Assembly (NCBI RefSeq): GCF_900102085.1
Contig: NZ_FMVM01000007.1
Location: 62,001-126,000 of the forward strand
Length of the DNA stretch: 64,000 nt
Source: Paenibacillus polysaccharolyticus
Lineage (GTDB): Bacteria > Bacillota > Bacilli > Paenibacillales > Paenibacillaceae
Reading direction: 5' to 3'
Positions within the stretch are counted from its first letter, which is position 1; the number at the start of each line of letters is the position of its first letter. The notes below the pieces were generated by a model that worked only from the letters and a program-made list of their open reading frames with translations, did no database searches and had not been told where the DNA came from. The position numbers and the translations under genes were made by a program. Shown piece by piece: positions 35,851 through 44,547 of this stretch.

Positions 35851-37241
35851 ACCCGTTTGCGCCTCCACCATAAGAGTACACCGATGATCACAAAGATAAG
35901 CGGGAATGCCACAATCGCTACAAAAAAGATCGTTCTGGCCTGCTGACCATTCAGATACGCTATCTCATAACCAGCCTGTACGCGTGGACGAATCGTCAGA
36001 CCGTCTTGTTTTTCACTCAAATAATTCACGGTATTCAAAATGAAATCCCGATTGCCGCCACTCGCAATTTCCGAATCCTGCATGAAAATGGACGACCCCA
36101 GAATGACGGCTTTGGGTTTGCCATCCAACGTATCCGCGGCATAACCGAGTTCGACAGGGCCCTGGATGTCCACCTCCTTGTCATTGTTCGTTTCATTTTG
36201 CAGCAAACCGCTAATATTGGTCTCTCCGTAACTGTCATCCGAGGAATGCATTAACGGAGACAGCTTGTATTTGTCCTGCTCCTTGCTGGTTAGTGCAATC
36301 GACAGAGACAGCATCGGGTACAGCTTGTTCTGAGCAAGCTTGTCTGTGATCGCATGACTTCCGTACTCAGGGGACACCCACAGCGGGCCCATTGTACTGG
36401 CTTGATTGTTATCCACCATAACTGCATGCTCATCAACTACACCGTAGTCAGCGATCAATGCGTCGATATTCTTCCAACTGGACTTCATATCTTCTGCAAA
36501 ACCGAGGGATAATAACAGCTTACCTCCATTGCTCATATATGTCCGTACGGCCTTAAGCTCAGCATCACTCAGATCACGCTGTGGCCCAATAATAGCGAGT
36601 ACATCGGCATCCTCAGGTACTTTACCAGCCTGATTCAGTTGCAACTCCTCTGTTGTGACATTATTCTGTTCCAGTGAAGATCGCAAAGTGCCCATCTGAT
36701 CCAGACTTAGTTCTTCATGTCCGGTCAGGAATACCATTTTTTTCGTCTCCGTAGAGGAAAGGTTCATCAGTGCCTGTGTTAATTTCTCCTCACCCGTAAA
36801 CTGGTAAGACCCGTCGCTACCGTCCCCGTTCGCAGTGAACAAGCTGGCAATATCAATGACCTTATGCCGGTCTCCCTGCTCCAGCACAATCGAGCTACCT
36901 GTGATCCCGTATTTGGAGGCAAGCGCAGGTTCCTGCGTCAAGTTGTACTGTTTCATTTTCAGCTTACTGCTGCGTTTAGTATATTCTTCAACCATATCCG
37001 CCACTTCGCGGTTCAGGACAGTATTGTTTGCATTTTCAACCGTTAACACGAGAATGTTGACATCATCTTTGACATTTTTGATCGCCGTTAGGGACTGTTC
37101 GGATAGTGTATATTGTTTATTCGAGGTCAGGTCGAGCTGGAAGCCGCCAAGCGAATTCAGGAACAGGGTTAGCAAAATAAAGATGCCAATCACCGCAACG
37201 GACAAGACGGTACTGTTGGTATGACTTAACCATTTTTTCAT
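35847..37241 (-). CDS. GldG-family ABC-associated substrate-domain protein
   Basis: A 464-aa protein with an N-terminal TM helix (about 12-32), a large exterior domain with the GldG/IFT52-like pattern (LTSNKQYTLSEQSLTAIKNVKDDVNILVLT, then KMVFLTGHEELSLDQ and LLLSLGF) and a C-terminal TM helix ending in WWRRKRV. It is similar to GldG of the gliding-motility ABC transporter, but such clusters are common in non-gliding Firmicutes and their substrate is unknown. A GGAGGTGA stands 4 bases before ATG 37241. The stop overlaps the next start. Confidence 0.87.
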   Translation of the reverse strand: MKKWLSHTNSTVLSVAVIGIFILLTLFLNSLGGFQLDLTSNKQYTLSEQSLTAIKNVKDDVNILVLTVENANNTVLNREVADMVEEYTKRSSKLKMKQYNLTQEPALASKYGITGSSIVLEQGDRHKVIDIASLFTANGDGSDGSYQFTGEEKLTQALMNLSSTETKKMVFLTGHEELSLDQMGTLRSSLEQNNVTTEELQLNQAGKVPEDADVLAIIGPQRDLSDAELKAVRTYMSNGGKLLLSLGFAEDMKSSWKNIDALIADYGVVDEHAVMVDNNQASTMGPLWVSPEYGSHAITDKLAQNKLYPMLSLSIALTSKEQDKYKLSPLMHSSDDSYGETNISGLLQNETNNDKEVDIQGPVELGYAADTLDGKPKAVILGSSIFMQDSEIASGGNRDFILNTVNYLSEKQDGLTIRPRVQAGYEIAYLNGQQARTIFFVAIVAFPLIFVIIGVLLWWRRKRV

Positions 37242-37245
37242 CTTC

Positions 37246-37962
37246 TCACCTCCACCGCTTCCGTTCCACAATTTGAATACTTAACAATAAAAACACACCC
37301 GTAAGTGTGACATAATATAGAACATCCGGTCCGCTCAGCACACCTTTGGTAAAGTTGTCAAAGTGCTTTGTCAGCGCAAACGGATCAAGCCATTTCTGTA
37401 AAGTGGACCCCGTATTACCTGCGAATGAATCAAGCATCCACAAAACGAGCAACATAATAAAACCCGCCACCGCAGACACCATCTGATGCTGAGACAACGT
37501 GGAAGCAAACACTCCAATCGCCATCATGCTGGCGCCGAGGAAGAACAAACCAAGTGCAGACAACCAGACGGATGTCAGATCCAGCTTCCCGTAGAAAGAC
37601 ATGATGAATGGATACACTAGACTGCACAGAATGAGCACGAGCAAAATGGCCAGTGAAGCCAAATATTTTCCGAAAATAATCTCGATCACTCGTGTCGGTG
37701 AAGTCAACAGTAACTCGTCTGTTCCCTGCCTGAACTCCTCTGCAACGAGTCGCATCGTTAACAATGGCACGACAAAAAGTAGCATGGACAATGTATCACC
37801 CAAGACCAGGCGATAGTCTACAATGCTCGGCTGAACATATACAAAGCTGGAGTAAAACAACAGACTCGTCATCAGCACGTATACGGCAAAAACAAAATAA
37901 GAGGTTGGTGACAGGAAATACGCCTGTAGCTCCTTGTTACAGATTGCCAGCATTCTTCTCAT
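37246..37962 (-). CDS. ABC-2-type permease (GldF-like)
   Basis: A 238-aa membrane protein with six predicted TM helices. The N-terminal amphipathic segment NKELQAYFLSPTSYFVFAVYV and the EEFRQGTDELLLTSPTRVIEII loop are typical of GldF/ABC-2 permeases. It overlaps the ATPase gene by 4 bases and is followed 4 bases later by the GldG-like gene. With the ATPase it should form an exporter or mechanical machine acting on the cell surface. Confidence 0.88.
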   Translation of the reverse strand: MRRMLAICNKELQAYFLSPTSYFVFAVYVLMTSLLFYSSFVYVQPSIVDYRLVLGDTLSMLLFVVPLLTMRLVAEEFRQGTDELLLTSPTRVIEIIFGKYLASLAILLVLILCSLVYPFIMSFYGKLDLTSVWLSALGLFFLGASMMAIGVFASTLSQHQMVSAVAGFIMLLVLWMLDSFAGNTGSTLQKWLDPFALTKHFDNFTKGVLSGPDVLYYVTLTGVFLLLSIQIVERKRWR

Positions 37963-39116
37963 TGGCTTCCCTCCTCTGAACCCCGATTCGAGACCTTGGG
38001 ATCAGATACGTCCTGCGCGTCTGCAGCATTATAGTTTTCTGGTTCGGACGTTGTTAACTTCAGGAATATTTGCTCCAAGCTCAGGTTTTCACGTTTCATC
38101 TCCAGAATTGGCAAACCTGCACCCGATAACAGATAAAACAGCTCTTCCCGGAAATCCTCGGACGTTTCCCCGGTGAGCCTTACGTGAACAGTAGAAGCTA
38201 CATGAGATGTTGTATCGCCTGCATCTGGTGTATCGGTTGTCTCTGCTACTGAAACTGCTATATTATCTTCCCCTGCTAGTTCACTTGCTGTTGCTTCCAG
38301 ATTACTATCAGAGGATGAAGACAACGAAGAGGTTGATGATAATGGAATAACTTCACTTTTTGCCTTCTCCCAAGGATTCAGCACCTGTAGCAGTTGTTGC
38401 TCCGTTGCTTTGACTTCAAGGGACACTTTGAAACGCTCTCCCACTGCAGACCCAAGTTCCTGCGGAGATCCATCGAGCACAAGCCTCCCTTGATTAATAA
38501 TCAGCATTCGGTTACATAGTGTGCTTACCTCAGGCAAAATATGCGTGCTAAGTAATACGGTATGATTTTCACCCAGTTCCCGAATCAAATCTCTAATCTC
38601 GATAATTTGGTTCGGATCAAGTCCAGAGGTAGGTTCATCCAGCACCAGCAGGTCTGGCTTATGTATGATCGCTCCTGCTAATCCCAGCCGCTGTTTATAA
38701 CCTTTGGATAATCCGCGCACCAGTTGTTTTTCCCTACCCTGCAATCCCAGCCTGCTGACCATCTCACTAATCCGAAGTTTGACCTCACGCGCCGGAACAT
38801 CCCTCAGATTAGCGACAAATTTAAGATATGACTGCACCGTCATATCCGGATAAAGCGGCGGCGTTTCTGGAAGATACCCAATCTTCGAGCGAACACTACG
38901 CCCCTGATCATGGACCGATACACCATCGACCAGAACTGAACCTTCTGTTGGATGCAGATATCCTGTAATCATTCGCATCGTCGTCGTTTTGCCAGCACCA
39001 TTGGGTCCCAAAAATCCAACGATCTCGCCTCGCTCCATGGTGAAGTCCAATTGGTGCACACCGCGCTGGCCTTCGTACACTTTGCTCACCTGTCTCACTT
39101 CGAGCACGTCCTTCAT
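37959..39116 (-). CDS. ABC transporter ATP-binding protein with Ser/Asp-rich insert
   Basis: A 385-aa ATPase. Walker A GPNGAGKTT (about residue 38), Q-loop GYLPETPPLY, signature LSKGYKQRLGL, Walker B LLVLDEPTSGLDP and the H-loop LSTHILPE are intact. After the nucleotide domain, around residues 260-320, is an unusual low-complexity insert rich in Ser, Thr, Asp and Glu, followed by a VHVRLTG.. domain and a C-terminal tail. It is the first gene of the gld-like operon and divergent from a GT4 gene. Confidence 0.93.
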   Translation of the reverse strand: MKDVLEVRQVSKVYEGQRGVHQLDFTMERGEIVGFLGPNGAGKTTTMRMITGYLHPTEGSVLVDGVSVHDQGRSVRSKIGYLPETPPLYPDMTVQSYLKFVANLRDVPAREVKLRISEMVSRLGLQGREKQLVRGLSKGYKQRLGLAGAIIHKPDLLVLDEPTSGLDPNQIIEIRDLIRELGENHTVLLSTHILPEVSTLCNRMLIINQGRLVLDGSPQELGSAVGERFKVSLEVKATEQQLLQVLNPWEKAKSEVIPLSSTSSLSSSSDSNLEATASELAGEDNIAVSVAETTDTPDAGDTTSHVASTVHVRLTGETSEDFREELFYLLSGAGLPILEMKRENLSLEQIFLKLTTSEPENYNAADAQDVSDPKVSNRGSEEGSQ

Positions 39117-39345
39117 CCTTTCCCGTTAAAAATACCCATGTAGCGCGATTAAACACAACACGGGAAGTTATTTGTATGATATGGGATGTAGGCTAGCCTC
39201 AGCTTAAGATCACTTAAAATAAAGCTTAATTTTTTTTGTCTAAATTGTGAACTTTCAACATTGTACCCACACCCCGCCCTTGGGTCATACGTAACATACA
39301 GTACAGGAGAATGAGCTCCTGACCAAAAGTCAGAGGGTGAATCGT

Positions 39346-40419
39346 GTGAAAGTATTGTTCACGTTTTATGTTCCCAGCGGCGGTGTAGATACGCTTAACC
39401 GACTGCGAACTGCTGTATTGAAACGTCATGGCATAGAGGCACATCTATTGTATTTAAATACAGGTTCAGGCTTGCAGAATAACAGTGATACTCGTATTTT
39501 CACCGCATCCAGTGACCAGGATATTCATCATCTGATCCATAGTCAGCACTATGATGCCATTATTACCACTTCGGATATTGCCATGCCTGGCCGTTTGAGA
39601 GGTCTGGGTTACAAAGGACGGATTATTTTTGAAGCACAAGGTCTAGGCACGCGAGAACAAGCACTGGAAACCATTGAAATGGCCGTCCCCTACCTTCAAG
39701 CTCATTGCGATGCTGCTGTAATACCCCCAACCGATCATCTACTGGATATGTTCATCCATATTTGCCCTTGGCTTCATCGTTTTGTCATCCCCAACATGCT
39801 GGATACGGATGCTTTTGCCCCGATCGCTGTGGACACTCCGCCTTACCCGGTTCTTGCGTGGGTCGGACGTCTGGAGCACAACAAAAACTGGCGTGAGTTC
39901 CTCGAAATTTCCCATGCGATTATTAAAAAGAAACCACAAGCCAGGCTGTGGCTCTTCCACGATCCCACCTTGGCTAATCCGGAAGATGAGGTCATGTTTC
40001 GGCATCTGCTCGCCGAGTATGGATTAGAAGATCGCATCGGGATCTTTGTGAACGTTCCCCACTCGGAAATGCCAACCTTCTATTCCATGGTTGCTGCTTC
40101 AGGAGGGATTATGTTATCCACTTCTTTACTCGAAGGTTTCGGTTATGCCGTAGCCGAAGCCATTAGCTGTGGTTGCCCTGTACTCAGTACAGATTCGGAT
40201 GGCGTTCGTTCATTTATTACTCACAACAAAACGGGTAAATTCTATTCGATTGGCGATGTGCATGCCGCAGTAAACGAGGCAATGGATCTAATGAACAACA
40301 AGAAACTTCGGGAATATATTCGTATCCAGGGAAGACAGCATCTGAGTATATCCTTTTCACCCGACCGATACGCAGCCTCTTTCCGCGAAATGATGACGGC
40401 GTTGAGAATTTTTCATTGA
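39346..40419 (+). CDS. GT4-family glycosyltransferase
   Basis: A 357-aa GT-B enzyme. The N-terminal domain starts VKVLFTFYVPSGGVDTLNRLR. The nucleotide-sugar domain contains PVLAWVGRLEHNKNWREFLEI, MVAASGGIMLSTSLLEGFGYAVAEAISCGCPVLSTDSDGV (the EGFGYAxxEA motif, read in parts). Sugar and acceptor are unknown. I chose GTG 39346 with AGAGGGTGA upstream; GTG 39337 is an alternative. It is transcribed alone and followed by repeat copy C. Confidence 0.88.
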   Translation: MKVLFTFYVPSGGVDTLNRLRTAVLKRHGIEAHLLYLNTGSGLQNNSDTRIFTASSDQDIHHLIHSQHYDAIITTSDIAMPGRLRGLGYKGRIIFEAQGLGTREQALETIEMAVPYLQAHCDAAVIPPTDHLLDMFIHICPWLHRFVIPNMLDTDAFAPIAVDTPPYPVLAWVGRLEHNKNWREFLEISHAIIKKKPQARLWLFHDPTLANPEDEVMFRHLLAEYGLEDRIGIFVNVPHSEMPTFYSMVAASGGIMLSTSLLEGFGYAVAEAISCGCPVLSTDSDGVRSFITHNKTGKFYSIGDVHAAVNEAMDLMNNKKLREYIRIQGRQHLSISFSPDRYAASFREMMTALRIFH

Positions 40420-40447
40420 ACGACTGATTAACTTGAACTATGTATGA

Positions 40448-40637
40448 TTTACACGGACCACTCCGATGACAGAATAACCATCCAATCGCTGTTATCCCCA
40501 GATTTTTTGGATTCCCTTTTCCAAAGGGAAAAATCCGGTGATAAAGGCGAAGCGAATCCTTCCGAAGCAACTTTCTTCCAGAAAGCTTTTAGCTCCGCTT
40601 TTCCTGGTTTTTTCTGTCCTCTCCGTTTCTGTGTAAA
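40448..40637. repeat. Dispersed TIR element, copy C (190 bp, inverted)
   Basis: It starts TTTACACGGACCACTCCGATGA, contains AATCGCTGTTATCCCC, a CCCTTTTCCAAAGGG hairpin and ATAAAGGCGAAGCG, and ends CCGTTTCTGTGTAAAT. Compared with the 152-bp copies it has an extra ~38 bases forming another hairpin (CTTTCTTCCAGAAAG). It fills most of the 40420-40735 gap. Confidence 0.75.
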
Positions 40638-40673
40638 TAAATTAGTGCAAGTTATATCGAGAATTGGGTAATC

Positions 40674-40712
40674 AAAAGGCAGTCCAGAGCATATGCTTCT
40701 GAACTGCCTTAA
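40674..40712. terminator. Terminator of the DHA2 transporter gene
   Basis: AAGGCAGTCCAGA-GCATATGC-TTCTGAACTGCCTT stem-loop; on the minus strand it is followed by TTTGATT, 24 bases beyond the transporter stop. Confidence 0.8.
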
Positions 40713-40735
40713 ATTTGTTATATATTGGAAATCTA

Positions 40736-42226
40736 TTAATGTCCCATCATCATCGCAGGGTCAGGACTATCTCCTGTCTGTAATTCCGGTTCCGGTTCAG
40801 CCGTACGCTTCGGTTTACGCAGAATCAGACTAAGCACACAACCGAATAGCGCAATACACGCCGCGAGGAGAAACGTATCATTGAATCCGCTCACCAGTCC
40901 GTTAACGATATCTGCTTTTTCCGTGCCCATTGTGTTGCTTGTCACACGAGAGGTAAGGAATCCCGTCAGACCCGCTACCGCAAAGGAAACAACAACCTGC
41001 TGCGCAGCAGCAGTTAATGGTGTCACACGGGCCACCAGTTTACGCGGTGCCGCATTCAATACGTGTGTGTTCAGTGGCATCATGGACAAGCCCATACCAA
41101 ATCCCATCATAAGCAAGGCGGTAATAATAAGACCTAGCCCTGTCGTAGCTGTAATCGAGGACAAAATAAACAACGCTCCTGAAATAATACCCAGACCTAC
41201 AAAGGCGAGCGGTCTTGCTCCAATCTTGTCAAACAATCGGCCACCCAGTGGCATGGAAATCCCGGAAGCCAGCGCTTGAGGCAACAGGATTAGTCCTGTC
41301 TCGAGTGCCGTGTATCCTTTGATCTGCTGCAAGTAGAGCGGGATCAGAATCATGGAGCCGAACAAAGCCACTTGGGCTACCCAAGCTAGGACAATACCTC
41401 TGGAGAAGTCGGAAGAGGTAAACACCCGAAGCTCAAGCAACGGATTTTTTTGACGAAGCTCTACGATAATAAACAGGATAAGCGCTACTCCGCCAACAAT
41501 AACACCCGTAAGTGTTGTCGCAGACGTCCAGCTCGTGCCGCCTTCACTTACACCATACGCCAGCATGGAAAAAGCAATTGGTGCAAGAATCATTCCCAGC
41601 AAATCCAGAGCAGGTGTACGACCACGGTCGGTATCCGGTAAGAATCGAACACAGAGAATGAAAGCCGCAATACCAATCGGCAGGTTAATCAGGAAAATCC
41701 AGTGCCAGCTGACCGATTCAATAAACCAGCCGGACAATACCGGACCGAGCGCAGGAGCAAGCAGCATCGGAATACCGAGCATCCCCATAATGGAACCTCT
41801 GCGTTCTGGCGGAGCCAGACGAAACACCATGGCCATCCCGATTGGAGCAACCATACCTCCGCCAAGTCCTTGAATGACACGAAATAGAATCAGCTGCTCT
41901 GGGGATTGAGCAATCGAACACAATACAGAGCCAAGGGTAAACATGGCAATCGTGAATAAAAATACTCTTTTGGCCCCGAAACGGTCGGTCAGCCATCCTG
42001 CTAGTGGAATTACAGCGGACAAGGCGAGTGTATACCCTGTAACTGTCCATTGAATGGTTTTCAGGTCTGTCTCGAAGTACTGTACCAGATTTGGAATAGC
42101 TACGTTAACGACCGTGCTGTCCAGAATGACCATAATCATGCCGACGATAATCGATAGAAGCGGCAGGATAATCGTCTTAATTGAAAATTCTTCTGTCTCC
42201 TGTGGTACTGATGTTTGTTGTTTCAC
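40736..42226 (-). CDS. DHA2-family MFS drug efflux transporter (EmrB/QacA type)
   Basis: A 496-aa protein with 14 predicted TM helices. Motif D1-like LDSTVVNVAIPNL lies in TM1, with GWLTDRFGAKRVF (motif A) and an RVIQGLGGGMVAPIGMAM segment (motif B); the antiporter motif C-like GPVLSGWFIE follows. It should export cationic or lipophilic compounds using proton motive force. The 5' region carries four 13-bp tandem repeats (42298-42349) that look like an operator. No regulator gene is adjacent. Confidence 0.93.
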   Translation of the reverse strand: MKQQTSVPQETEEFSIKTIILPLLSIIVGMIMVILDSTVVNVAIPNLVQYFETDLKTIQWTVTGYTLALSAVIPLAGWLTDRFGAKRVFLFTIAMFTLGSVLCSIAQSPEQLILFRVIQGLGGGMVAPIGMAMVFRLAPPERRGSIMGMLGIPMLLAPALGPVLSGWFIESVSWHWIFLINLPIGIAAFILCVRFLPDTDRGRTPALDLLGMILAPIAFSMLAYGVSEGGTSWTSATTLTGVIVGGVALILFIIVELRQKNPLLELRVFTSSDFSRGIVLAWVAQVALFGSMILIPLYLQQIKGYTALETGLILLPQALASGISMPLGGRLFDKIGARPLAFVGLGIISGALFILSSITATTGLGLIITALLMMGFGMGLSMMPLNTHVLNAAPRKLVARVTPLTAAAQQVVVSFAVAGLTGFLTSRVTSNTMGTEKADIVNGLVSGFNDTFLLAACIALFGCVLSLILRKPKRTAEPEPELQTGDSPDPAMMMGH

Positions 42227-42297
42227 GCATTCACTCTCTTTTCCGGCGTCGCAATGGCTTCAGGATGACCCGGCCTGCGGACTGCCTATAATGACGA

Positions 42298-42349
42298 TTG
42301 TTTCAAACCATCGTTTTAAATCATTGTTTTAAACTTTCGTTTTATACTG
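42298..42349. promoter_or_regulatory. Four 13-bp tandem repeats upstream of the efflux gene
   Basis: TTGTTTCAAACCA, TCGTTTTAAATCA, TTGTTTTAAACTT and TCGTTTTATACTG start at 42298, 42311, 42324 and 42337, exactly 13 bases apart. They lie 72-123 bases before the DHA2 start codon. Such phased repeats suggest cooperative binding by a regulator; which one is unknown. Confidence 0.6.
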
Positions 42350-42420
42350 GTTTAATTTTAATGAAAATACCTTTGCTGTCAAGCTATTTTTCAAGGCACC
42401 GTTTTATATAAAAAAACGAC

Positions 42421-42450
42421 AAAAAAAAGAAGCAGGCCTCTCGCCTGCTC
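42421..42450 (-). terminator. Terminator of the 119-aa gene
   Basis: Minus strand AGCAGGC-GAGAG-GCCTGCT followed by TCTTTTTTTT. Confidence 0.85.
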
Positions 42451-42468
42451 CGTATCGTTGTGTACACA

Positions 42469-42828
42469 TTAATCAGCAAGTTTGATCATCTGATGCTCCG
42501 ACAATACACCGATGAGCTGTCCTTCCCCGCTACGACAGTAGATTCGAATCAACAGATGGTTTGGTACAGAACTATTACTTATGATTTTCAACTCACAGAT
42601 TTCGCCGGACACATTCAGATTATGAATGACATAACTATTTGCTGCCGTTCCGGAGCCTGGGTTTACATGAAATAAGTTTCGGTACATTTCTCCGTAAATT
42701 CCGCCTACTCCAACGTATATATCTGTTCCTTCCCCATCTCCAACATAAGCAACTTCCACATCCATATATTTCACAGGAATAAACGTCTGAAGCAAATTCT
42801 CATGCATCTGGATAATATATACGGCCAT
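42469..42828 (-). CDS. Small beta-rich protein of unknown function (119 aa)
   Basis: Unrecognised. ATG 42828 has AGGAGGG 8 bases upstream. The sequence is beta-rich with no TM helix: MAVYIIQMHENLLQTFIPV, VEVAYVGDGEGTDIYVGVGG, ANSYVIHNLNVSGEICELKI and LLIRIYCRSGEGQLIGVLSEHQ (in parts). The pattern resembles small spore-coat or exosporium-like or capsid-like beta sandwiches, but that is only an impression. It is divergent from a GT4 gene 193 bases away and ends at its own terminator. Confidence 0.75.
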   Translation of the reverse strand: MAVYIIQMHENLLQTFIPVKYMDVEVAYVGDGEGTDIYVGVGGIYGEMYRNLFHVNPGSGTAANSYVIHNLNVSGEICELKIISNSSVPNHLLIRIYCRSGEGQLIGVLSEHQMIKLAD

Positions 42829-43021
42829 CTTGTATCCCTCCTGCGGAGCCTGAATTCTTCGCAATTCTCCCTGTAGACAGAATATGTTTCTTCTCGTCCA
42901 TTGGCATGTACAGTCACCTAATTTTAAGGATTGCAACGGATGCCCGACCTGAACTCCCGTTTATTTCATAGAATAACAGGATAGGAGTTCGGCCTGTGCA
43001 GGCCGCGACAAGGAGGTCATT

Positions 43022-44260
43022 ATGAGAGTTCTGCTCGTTACGTATTGGGAACTTACACATATGGGAGGCATCTGGACATATATTAAACAACTCGCCGACA
43101 GACTCGGTGCCCTCGGTGTTGAAGTGGATATCATGGGCACAAACAGCGCCAGAAATGAAGTATATGTTCGTAATCTCAATCATTCATTCTCGAAAGATCT
43201 GGTATGGCCCATGCTGCAAGCCAAGCTTAACCCAACCGACCTTCCACAATTCACAGCTGACTCACTGCTGGCCTATTACGAATTGAACAGATATGCTTTT
43301 GAGATGGCTGCTTCCTATCTTGGCGTGGAACAGTATGACGTTATTCATGCTCAAGACCCTGTTGCAGCTGTAGCGATCAAACGGATTATGAAGCGAAACA
43401 TACCGCTCGTTACAAGTTACCATGGAGCTCTTGCTCGCGAAGCGTTCTACGATGAGCAAAATTCCAACCCACAGTTAATACTATCTGCCTATTTGCAATC
43501 CAAACGCGGACGTTATTTCCTCTCACTGGAGCAACGCAGCGCGGCGCAATCTGAATTGATTCTGGTGTCGAGTCACTGGATTAAAAGCACGGTGACTGAA
43601 CTCGGCGTGCCGGAGTCCAAATTCAGACAAATTCCGTATGCTGTCGATCTGCCGAATTATCGTAAAGCTGCCGCTGCCAGGTTCCCTCATCGCGCACCTG
43701 CGGGCAAGAAGGTTATTGCTTTTACCGGAAGACTTGAGTATATCAAAGGGGTTCATGTGCTGATCAAGGCGCTCGCCAGCCTGAAGACCAAACGTTCGGA
43801 TTGGGTGTGCTGGATTGCAGGAGAAGGCAATCTGCTGGATGAGTTACGTGGTCAGGCTTCTAACGCTAGTATTGCCGAAGATATCGTATTCTGGGGCAAG
43901 CTGGACAACATCCCTTCTTTTCTCAAACATGCGGACATTTATGTGCAGCCAAGCCTTCAGGACACACAGCCTTTTTCTGTTACCGAAGCACAGCTTGCAG
44001 GCGTTCCAGTCATCGTCAGCGGCACAGCGGGCATGCCCGAAATGGTTGAACCGGGGCACACCGGGTGGGTTGTTCCCACGCAAGATGCCGATTCACTCAG
44101 CGAGCTGCTGCATGCGCTGCTTGAGGATGATGCAACTCGCAAAAAGGTAGGAGCCGCCGCCAAATCATGGGCTGAACAGCATCGCTCCTTGGAAGAAATG
44201 GGGTTACGTACACTGGATGTATATCAAGAAGCGATCTATAGAGGAGGACTCCGGGCATGA
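43022..44260 (+). CDS. GT4-family glycosyltransferase
   Basis: A 412-aa GT-B enzyme. The N-terminal acceptor domain starts MRVLLVTYWELTHMGGIWTYI. The C-terminal domain has KKVIAFTGRLEYIKGVHVLIKAL, WIAGEGNLLDEL, VQPSLQDTQPFSVTEAQLAGVPVI and GTAGMPEMVEPGHTGWVV (read in parts), the UDP- or GDP-sugar site. CAAGGAGG stands 6 bases before the ATG. Its stop overlaps a small downstream gene by 4 bases. Acceptor and sugar unknown. Confidence 0.92.
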   Translation: MRVLLVTYWELTHMGGIWTYIKQLADRLGALGVEVDIMGTNSARNEVYVRNLNHSFSKDLVWPMLQAKLNPTDLPQFTADSLLAYYELNRYAFEMAASYLGVEQYDVIHAQDPVAAVAIKRIMKRNIPLVTSYHGALAREAFYDEQNSNPQLILSAYLQSKRGRYFLSLEQRSAAQSELILVSSHWIKSTVTELGVPESKFRQIPYAVDLPNYRKAAAARFPHRAPAGKKVIAFTGRLEYIKGVHVLIKALASLKTKRSDWVCWIAGEGNLLDELRGQASNASIAEDIVFWGKLDNIPSFLKHADIYVQPSLQDTQPFSVTEAQLAGVPVIVSGTAGMPEMVEPGHTGWVVPTQDADSLSELLHALLEDDATRKKVGAAAKSWAEQHRSLEEMGLRTLDVYQEAIYRGGLRA

Positions 44261-44427
44261 CCTTGCTTGTTCCAAGTGATCTGTATAATCGCTGGTTTTC
44301 CGTTCCCGTCTCCACGCCCCACATTGAGGTGGATTACGAGACGATGAACGCACTTATGCAAAAGCTTCCGAAAGGATATGTGTTTCCCGATCCGGTATCC
44401 ATGGTTATTTTGAATGAAAAGGACTAA
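44257..44427 (+). CDS. Small protein translationally coupled to the GT4 gene (56 aa)
   Basis: The ATG overlaps the GT4 stop (ATGA), and GGAGGACT lies upstream inside the GT4 end. The product is 56 aa with LYNRWFSVPVSTPHIEVDYE and a Pro-rich KLPKGYVFPDPVSMVIL tail. There is no TM helix. I do not recognise it. The tight coupling suggests that it works with the glycosyltransferase, for example as a chaperone or acceptor. A strong terminator follows. Confidence 0.6.
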   Translation: MTLLVPSDLYNRWFSVPVSTPHIEVDYETMNALMQKLPKGYVFPDPVSMVILNEKD

Positions 44428-44475
44428 AAAATTGCTCCCTGAGCAGCCTCTTCAAGGCTAATGTGCAAGCATTAC

Positions 44476-44516
44476 AAAAAGAAGCCACAGATCTAAATCT
44501 GTAGCTTCTTTTTTTC
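44476..44516. terminator. Bidirectional Rho-independent terminator
   Basis: AAAGAAGCCACAGAT-CTAA-ATCTGTAGCTTCTTTTTTT between the GT4 unit and the converging acetyltransferase gene. Confidence 0.88.
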
Positions 44517-44547
44517 ATAATCTACTCATACCTCAACTTTTTTCTAA

